64,000 nt of DNA from Dermatemys mawii. Its lineage: Eukaryota; Chordata; Testudines; Dermatemydidae. This document shows, piece by piece, positions 57,045 to 64,000 of the stretch; position 1 is the first letter of the stretch; every line of letters starts with the position of its first letter. The position numbers and the translations under genes were made by a program. Under the pieces are notes generated by a model. The model ran no database searches, was not told the DNA's origin, and saw only the letters and a program-made list of their open reading frames with translations. The stretch spans positions 10,240,470 to 10,304,469 of the forward strand of contig ML677385.1 in assembly GCA_007922305.1 (NCBI GenBank), read 5' to 3'.

Positions 57045-60000
57045 AAGCAACTTTTAGTAATATCCATTACCACATAACGGGTTCTTTTTTCCCTGTTGTA
57101 TTCTTGTCCTTGATGTCATCTATTTAAGATCAGTGAAAGAACTTGGAAAATAATGTTGGCTCTGTTATGCAACAGCAGAGGCAGAAATAATGCTATGCTT
57201 ATGGCCAGAATTATCTATGCACTGTGATACTAAATATTCCTTTCTGCACTGTGTTCACCCACCCAATCAAAAAAGTAGTCCACCTTAAAAACATGACACA
57301 ATAGTATGTGCTTATCTCATCATTAACATATGATCGATCATTCTATTCCAAATGAGGCTTACAGACCTTCTGTGGGAAAAGTTTTTATTTTTTGTAGTGG
57401 GAAGCAAGAGGCAGACCAGAGAGGGTCCCATCTTCTAGATTTTTCCTAAAATAAGGAAAGGAGGATTAGGCCATCTGAAACAACTCCTCTTCTACTGGCC
57501 TCTGGCAAAGCACAGACAGAATTGTGCCTCATGTGTTTTGTTATTGTTTGGAGGAGAGAGTATTTTGTTAGGAAAGGCTGACTGCTGTCTCTAATCGCTT
57601 TTCTCAGTATTGGTATCAGATTAAAGATTATATCAATAGGGGATTGATGCACAAAAATAATTGTCTCTACCTACTGGACAGAGCAGGCCACCAGCATCCT
57701 CCCCATTACAGTCCAACTATCTTTGGATTGGAAGATCGAAGGGGGATGGAAGCCACCATTCAAACATCACTGTCAAACATAGCCATAAAGCACAGTCTTG
57801 TGACACAAGCTATTCCATGTCTGTTGTATTACTTATATTTTTGTATCTGACAACAAATTATCAGTGGACACTATGATGAAATGTTCTTAACAGCATCTAA
57901 CAGTGTCTTATTGATCTGTCCAAATTTCTACTGCAATTGCCTCTTGCAGGACTGAGAGATAGCAAGATTCATTCACGTATTTAAAGCTTCTTCAAAACAG
58001 CACAGGTCAATAATGTTATTAAACCAAAACTGTTTGTCCTTGCAAACAAAGTTATTGTGACTCATATTCTCGTAAGGTCACATACTTCCTTTTTTGTTCT
58101 GCAGCTTGTGCTTACTTCCTGTGAAATGTATTTGCAGTTTATTTTCCTACCATTTATAAAATCTTCCTTAAGTCACTTTTAAATTCTATCTTTACTTCCA
58201 CTTTAAAAAAATAAATGTATATGTATTTAAAAATATTTTGTTCCTTTTCTTTTTCTCCAAATAAACCTTTGAGAACTGCTTTCTTTGCTGGCATTCCAGC
58301 TTTTATTAAAACAATCAATGTTCTTTAATAGTTAAATTGGAAACCTTTGAAAATACCAAAAAAGCTGAATTCAAGGTGATTTTAAGCTAGTGCTCTGATT
58401 AAAGTATGCAGCTACAAAACTTCAGACTGATATTTAGTTTTCTTGGTTTCAGAGGGGAGCGACAGAACAAAGGCACAGAGTGGATGATAGAACAAAGGTC
58501 TCACTGTGATCGTTGCATTTAAACATTTAGTCTAACTGCAGTTATAATCTTAGAAGACCTTATGCCACATCTTAATGAGTAAGGTGTGAGCACCAATAGC
58601 AGTGGACTTCAAATGTGTGCTGCTGTAGCTTTTAGTCTGTGTTAGTTTGTGAAACAGATATTTGGTATGTCCAAGAAGCATGCTTAGTTTATCCATTTTA
58701 TTTAGGGATGGCCAAATTGATTCCAGTAGTAGAATTCCTAGAGATATTCTTTTAATGGAATGAAATTACTGTATTAGATATGGTGAATGCCAGGTGCTAT
58801 CATGTAAGTCAAAACAATAGTGTCTTTTAAGCAGTAATTTTGAGGATGGCATTATACAATGTGCCTGCGTGGAATACTTGCAAGTTAATAACTTATTTGA
58901 GGAGTGTAGGGAATTTCACTTCTGATCCACCTCTAATTGCATTTCACTTTTTTCATTACACTGCCATTCAGTTAATTGACCAACCTGTGAAGTTAATTTC
59001 TGTCTCAGTGACTATCTGGTATACAGTGAGTAATAGAAATGTGAACATACAATGTCAGAATGTGAAATTGCTTTTTTGATGTAGTTTTCCTAGGCTTTCA
59101 CCCGTTTATATTGAGTGACCTCTTCGTGGTTGTTCTTACTGAGTAAATTCCAGTACCAATCACTGTTTGTAAGTCCCAAGAAAGACTTTATAGTTAATGC
59201 AACAATTCCTTTCTCCATAGCAAAAGTGCAGTTGAAATTGTAATAACTTTATATCACTTGCTTTAAATTAAATTGCACACACAAAAAAGCTATGTTAAAA
59301 GAACATTATTAAGGTTGCAAAATAAGGTACTGAGAAGTTAGAAAATGATAGTTCGGGTTGCCTGTGCTACCTTACTTTGTGGCCTATTGCGTATGTCTTT
59401 AATTGAATGACAACCTGCTAATTTTCCAAGAACCCCTTACGTCATTCTGGGATGGCAAAAAAACATAGCCCCCCTCCTGTTTTCAAATCCTTGTTCCAAA
59501 AATTGGGAGGCACTAGAACATTTCACAGAAAACGCTTGAAGATTTTTTTTTAACATGGGCAAAACAAACATACTTCCAATTTATTGGAGGTAAATGAAGC
59601 ATTTTGGCTGAAATGTTCCCAAACAGTTCAGCCTGAGATAGACACCTGATATGGAGAATCTCAGCTCAAGTGGTTAATATTTGGCAAACTTAAAAGTAAC
59701 TGAAAAGAGAGTCTTCTAATGTCAGGCAACTTTGATAATAGGTGGTACTGCCAAGCACACCTGTAATAAGTTAGCACTAAAACCACTTTTTGAAATATAA
59801 ATATTTTTGTTAAATATTAATGCACTTAAAGCGTAAACAGGATTCATATTAACATATGGCATTCTGGTTTGGACAGGCACAGCAGAGAGACTCCACTGCT
59901 ATGTTTGATGTGATTCACATCAGCTTCTCCCCTCGTTTAAGCTAAATGACTCTGGAATTTTACACTATTTTTTTTTCAGCTGTTTGAAATGTATATAAAA

Positions 60001-60126
60001 GGTTATCCCTATGGTGAAGAGAAACTAGCAGAATATAGTAGCTAAAGACTGACACATAAGTGACCTTTCCCATAATTTTGTTTTATCAGTTTCAAAAGAC
60101 ACAGTTGTTTCACATGTACTTCATTT
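57045..60126. other. Intronic sequence without recognised features
   Basis: About 3 kb with no clear repeat ends or gene. The A/T-rich stretch near 59500-59660 may be a decayed AT-rich MITE. Confidence 0.5.
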
Positions 60127-60895
60127 TCAGAGTGGTAGTCATGTTAGTCTGTATCTGCAAAAAGAACAAGGAATACTTGAGACACCTAAGAGACTAACAA
60201 ATTTATTTGGGCATAAGCTTTTGTGGGCTAGAACCCACTTCATCAGATGCATGGAGTGGAACATACAGTAGGAAGACTTTTAGGTCTGTTACTGAGTGAC
60301 CAGAGAGACTAAAAGTGAAAATTCTTCAACAACAAAACTTCAAAAACAGATTCCAATGAGAAACTACAGAATTGGAATTAATTTGCAAACTGGACACTGT
60401 TATATTAGGCTTGAATAAAGACTGGGAGTGGCTGGGTCATTACACAAAGTGAAAATGATTTCCCCATGCTAAGATTTCCCCTACTGTTACTCACGCCTTC
60501 TTGTCAACTGTTTGAAATGGGCAATCCTGATTATCACTACAATTTTTTTTTCTCCTGCTGATAATAGCTCACCTTAATTGATTAGTCTCTAGAGCTGGTA
60601 TAGCAGCCCCCATCTTTTCATATTCTCTGTGTGTGAGTGTGTGTGTGTGAATGTATGTATATATACGTGTGTGTGTGTGTATATATATATATATGTGTGT
60701 GTATAAATTTGTGTGTATATATGTGTGTGCGTATATATATACAATGTGTGTGTATATAATGTATAAATATATATATGTGTATATATATAAATATATCTTG
60801 TATGTTCCACCCTATGCATCTGATGAAGTGGGTTCTAGTCCATGAAAGTTTATTCTCAAATAAATGTGTTAGTTTCTAAGGTGTCACAAGTATTC
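60127..60895. repeat. Inverted-repeat element, 95-bp arms
   Basis: The left arm 60171-60265 and right arm 60801-60895 are inverted copies of the CACCTTAGAGACTAAC family, 83 of 95 bases alike by my count, including the perfectly shared AACCCACTTCATCAGATGCAT. They are 534 bp apart with a TG/TA microsatellite between. The left copy continues outward to 60127 (TTCAGAGTGGTAGTCATGTTAG); the right copy is cut short. A transcript of the intron could fold these arms together. Confidence 0.7.
60627..60798. repeat. TG/TA compound microsatellite
   Basis: About 170 bp of alternating purine/pyrimidine (TG)n and (TA)n blocks with interruptions. Prone to Z-DNA and cruciform structure and to length change. 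The long minus-strand frame with repeated YTH residues here is a product of the repeat. Confidence 0.95.
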
Positions 60896-61178
60896 TCTAT
60901 ATCTAAGAAGCTTTCTTTCCCAATTTATTATTTTCTGTATAATTATAATAAAGATAAATGCCTACATTGCTGCCTACATTTGGCTGAAAGTTTATTTTCT
61001 CTCTCCCCCCACCCACCCAAAGACACAAAATAATTGCTGAAGACAAGAGGGCAATTACAATCTGCCAGCCATCATTTCATCAGATAAGAGTTGAAAAATG
61101 ACAACATCATTAGTCATTTTCAGTTAGTCAGTCACAGTCAGACATGTTTTATTCTCCCAGTTGTTTTTTTTTAACTAC

Positions 61179-61832
61179 TGTGACAAAGCTCCAAGTTTGT
61201 ACTTGTGGGTCCTGCGCTTCCTGGCAGATTTAGGGGCCTCAGAAACTCATCTAGGCCTCAGAGTGACCTCCCTTTCTCAGTATAATTGGCAAGAGTCACC
61301 GCCTAGTGAGTTACCTTCATCACAGGCCAGTATGGAAGGTGGAAAAAGTGGGGAGCCCGGGCCCGCCCTCTACTCCGGGCTCCAGCTCAGGGACCCTAAT
61401 AGTATCAGCTAAGATGGCTGACCTTTTATCCACAAAACAATTCCCTGGGCTACTTCCTCACAGCAGTCTCTGCTTCTTCAAACTCCATTTCACCCTTACC
61501 TCAGGGTCTCCTTCCTCCTGTATGATATGTTGTCCACCACTCAGTCTCACCAACAGCACAACTTCCTCTAACAGCTCCTGACACCCACAGCCCACCTGAC
61601 TAACTGGGAGGTTTTTATCTGGTTTCAGCCAGTCCCTGATTGGCTTCAGGTGTCCCAATTAGGCTAGCTGTTTCTACTCCTTTCTAGAAGGTTCTTAACT
61701 GGCCCCAGGTGTCTTGATTGGTCTGGAGTAGCCTTTGTTTGGCTATCCAGGGAACAGGGACCTGCATATCCTCAGACTAATATACCTGCCTTCCAGCACT
61801 CTCCTATATCCTTCTGGTCTGACTCTGTCACA
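61179..61832 (-). mobile_element. Solo LTR (654 bp), Gypsy/ERV-like
   Basis: TGTGACAAAGC to CTCTGTCACA gives perfect TGTGAC/GTCACA ends. The flanks are CTAC on both sides (61175-61178 and 61833-61836), or ACTAC if the last A is counted in the duplication. On the minus strand GCCAATCAGGGA and then GATAAAAACC form a CCAAT/TATA-like pair, so the LTR sense is minus. It is the same family as 32880-33427. No internal region remains. Confidence 0.8.
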
Positions 61833-62045
61833 CTACCTATATTAAACGTCATGTCAACCTACTTACCTTTACAAATAAACACTGTTGCCAGAATCAGTGT
61901 TTATATATTACCAAGAAATCTTCATCAATTCATCAATATCTAACCGCCTTCAAAATGAGAGTCTAATGAATGTAGATTTGATTATTTAGATATCCTATAT
62001 TTTCCATTTACAAATTCTTGTCAATCAGTCCCAGATGAGCTGTTC

Positions 62046-62090
62046 TTTGATAAGATGGACAATGGAAATCTCCTATTGCAACAGTACTTG
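62046..62090 (+). repeat. 45-bp direct repeat, copy 1
   Basis: Identical over 45 bases to 62972-63016 (starting TTTGATAAGATGGACAATGG, ending CAACAGTACTTG). The homology falls away sharply on the right and more gradually on the left. Confidence 0.95.
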
Positions 62091-62189
62091 TCTCTTTTCT
62101 TCTGCATTAATTCACGAAAATAGAACATTGTATATGAAGTGCAATACTTATACGCTTTAGATGTCCTCAAATGAGGATTGACTTTTGAT

Positions 62190-63290
62190 CCAGTACGTGT
62201 GACTGTCTGCTGGGGTTCCCAGGATTGTGAGTTACTGTGCTACCCCTCTCAGTCTCAGTAATTGAGAGTCTTGTTGCTGCTAAGCTGTTTCTGCTCTCTA
62301 ACACACCAGCTTGTTTTCTCTCCCATCAAACTCTTCCAGAGGCTGTCATTCCTCACCTTGCCCAGCAAGTAAAAGTCAGTGAACCCCAGCTCCGGAGTAC
62401 TTCAGATATCTCTCTCTGCAGTACCTAGCCCTCTCACTGAACACTCACAGAAGTTAAGTTTGTTGCTCCCTTTAAAAGACAATACCCAGAAGCTTATTAC
62501 CTTAACTGGGGTTAACAAGTACTTTATTTTAATCAAAGCAGTGAATTGGTTTATAGTTAAAGTAAAACAAGTTTATTAAACAAGAAGCAATAGGTTTAAG
62601 CGATACCAAATATAAGGAATAACGATAGAAACGGTTACAAGCAAACAAAAGTAAAAATATGCTTCTAAGATTAACCTGATTTAACAAACTAGAGTTTGTT
62701 GTTCAAAGAAGTGTTTCTCCCAAAATCTCTTTTCCAGAATGGCTAACTAGACTTTCTGGCCAGGAACCTTCACAAAATTCAAAGTGCTCAGCTTCTTTGT
62801 CTCTTTAGGTGAAAGATGCCAATGTGTTACTCCTCGCTGTCTACTTGTAGCTTCCCATTATTCATTGACCTTGATGTAAGAGGTAGGAAGGCTTCCAGGG
62901 GGTGCAGTCTCCATATCCCATGGAGACTGTTAAGTGATCATCTTTCTCCACTTGCTCCCCTGATGGCGTTGTTTGATAAGATGGACAATGGAAATCTCCT
63001 ATTGCAACAGTACTTGCCTATAAATGTGCTTCATTGTCTCTGCCTGATGCCCAGGCTGCTCAGAGAAGCAAATACACATTCCTTTTCTAGGGCAGATTGG
63101 ATGTAGGCACCGCTTGCTAAACAGATTTGAAGAATATAATTGTAGCACATATTTATAATTTGGTACACACCTTGCACATTCATCCCACAATGACTTTCAG
63201 GACCCGTGTATTACTACTTTGGATATGATACCTTCCATGACATATTTTAGATACAGATTATGACAACAGTGTGTTAGGGAAGTAGTGACT
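62190..63290 (-). repeat. Putative LTR-like repeat (minus strand)
   Basis: On the minus strand the text has ATTAAAATAAAGTACTTGTT near 62520 (a poly(A)-signal-like block), then CCAGTTAAGGTAATAAGC and CTGGGGTTCACTGACTTTTA. This looks to me like a dispersed turtle LTR. The limits are not supported by end motifs or a target duplication. It contains copy 2 of the 45-bp direct repeat. Confidence 0.35.
62972..63016 (+). repeat. 45-bp direct repeat, copy 2
   Basis: The second copy of the perfect 45-bp repeat, 926 bp downstream of the first. Confidence 0.95.
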
Positions 63291-64000
63291 ATGTCAGGCC
63301 TGACAAGAATAGCTGACACAGAGCAGTGAATCGCCAATGGCCTCTTTGTCATGGTAAAACATTAGTAACATATTTGTTTAGCAGTATTTAATCAAGCATG
63401 AGTTTTAACAGCTGCCATGTGTAACACCCAAAATGTAGTCAGGAAACTTACTTTTTTCTATTTTTAGAAAGCACTGCCTTAGATCTATGGTATTATATAA
63501 ACGTTGTTTGATTATGATTATAAGGTACACATCTTATTTCTTAGCTGTGTCACTAAAAGTTGGAGCAACAGTTTGGTGCCATCTCCACATTCCATGTTGT
63601 TTTTATATATAATATACACAATTTCTTTGAGGAAAGTGTAAAAAGTGATATTATCCCAGTGACTCTAGAAACTTTCTTAATTTTGAGGGCTAGGGCAGGA
63701 AAACCATTTTGCATGTTAATCTGGAGAGAGTGAGTTCACTTTAGGCAGACTGGTCTTGTTGTTTTGTAGCATTGGTTTATGAAGGCTCTTGAATATGTGG
63801 TAATGGGCATTGTAGAGAATAGGATAGAAAATGCGATCCCTTAAAAAAAAACGGTATTATTATGCTACATAAGTAACCCAAAGTACTCACTGTTATGATA
63901 TAGTTTGTATAGTTTTGGAGCCATTTTTTGAATGTGGTAACAATAACTATACATAATGGCCCCAATCTGGTGATTGACAACACACAGACAAAGCACTCTG
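63291..64000. other. Intronic sequence without recognised features
   Basis: Nothing classifiable was seen up to the window end. Confidence 0.5.

Larger units (their letters stand above)
57039..64000 (+). other. DMD: DMD intron 49 (5' part)
   Basis: Starts with the GTAATGA donor of exon 49. No exon 50 sequence was found before the window ends, consistent with a long intron. Confidence 0.85.

Noticed and set aside
60589..60845. Frames rich in tyrosine, threonine, histidine and isoleucine
   Set aside because: These are translations of the TG/TA microsatellite.
60820..60847. Hammerhead-ribozyme-like CTGATGA ... GAAA core in the repeat family at 5.5, 31.1, 60.2 and 60.8 kb
   Set aside because: The spacing and a GTGGG/CCCAC-like stem between CTGATGA and GAAA are suggestive, but there is an extra unpaired A after CTGATGA, no clear stems I and III and no cleavage triplet. 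A covariance search with hammerhead models would settle it.
57039..64000. Search for dystrophin exon 50
   Set aside because: No frame with the expected KLEDL...LQELRAKQP-type sequence was found; the exon must lie beyond the window.

Overview
This is a 64 kb piece of a vertebrate genome, almost certainly a sauropsid and most probably a turtle. The reasons are the dominance of CR1 LINEs of turtle-like subfamilies, many short hAT-type MITEs with clean 8-bp target duplications, Gypsy/ERV-like solo LTRs, an old MIR, and the absence of Alu, B1 or L1. There are no bacterial-style genes, no CRISPR arrays and no recognisable tRNA or rRNA genes. The species call is inference.

The only host coding sequence is two short exons of dystrophin (DMD), both on the + strand. 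They match exon 48 (25028-25192) and exon 49 (56937-57038) in mammalian numbering. The layout is therefore partial intron 47 (1-25027), exon 48, complete intron 48 of 31,744 bp (25193-56936), exon 49, and partial intron 49 (57039-64000). Both exons are phase 0 at each end and encode part of the spectrin-like rod just before hinge 3. Exon 49 is highly conserved. Exon 48 is strongly diverged and seven codons shorter than the mammalian exon.

The introns hold a layered set of transposable elements. Intron 47 has CR1 ends, a hAT MITE, a MIR, a solo LTR (11080-11485), a possible LTR-like repeat (17.3-19.1 kb) and small MITEs. Intron 48 has several CR1s, five kinds of DNA-element remnant and two nested complexes. 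In complex A (37.3-43.1 kb) a minus-strand CR1 is interrupted by a GC-rich hAT remnant, a small hAT MITE and a 2,550-bp DNA transposon. That transposon has CACTGG/CACCGC inverted ends, a 3-bp TAA target duplication and a 565-codon transposase frame broken by one stop. In complex B (46.0-48.9 kb) an RTE-like LINE was split by a hAT element (perfect 8-bp duplication), which was itself split by an LTR-like element; a solo LTR with a perfect 5-bp duplication lies alongside. Intron 49 has a 95-bp inverted repeat enclosing a TG/TA microsatellite, a 654-bp solo LTR, a possible LTR-like repeat and a perfect 45-bp direct repeat.

The least ordinary items are the DNA transposon, whose leader carries four perfect TGATGCAAT motifs (the ATF4-C/EBP composite site), and the shortened, fast-diverging exon 48. 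Repeat family names are from recognition of sequence patterns, not from a database search.
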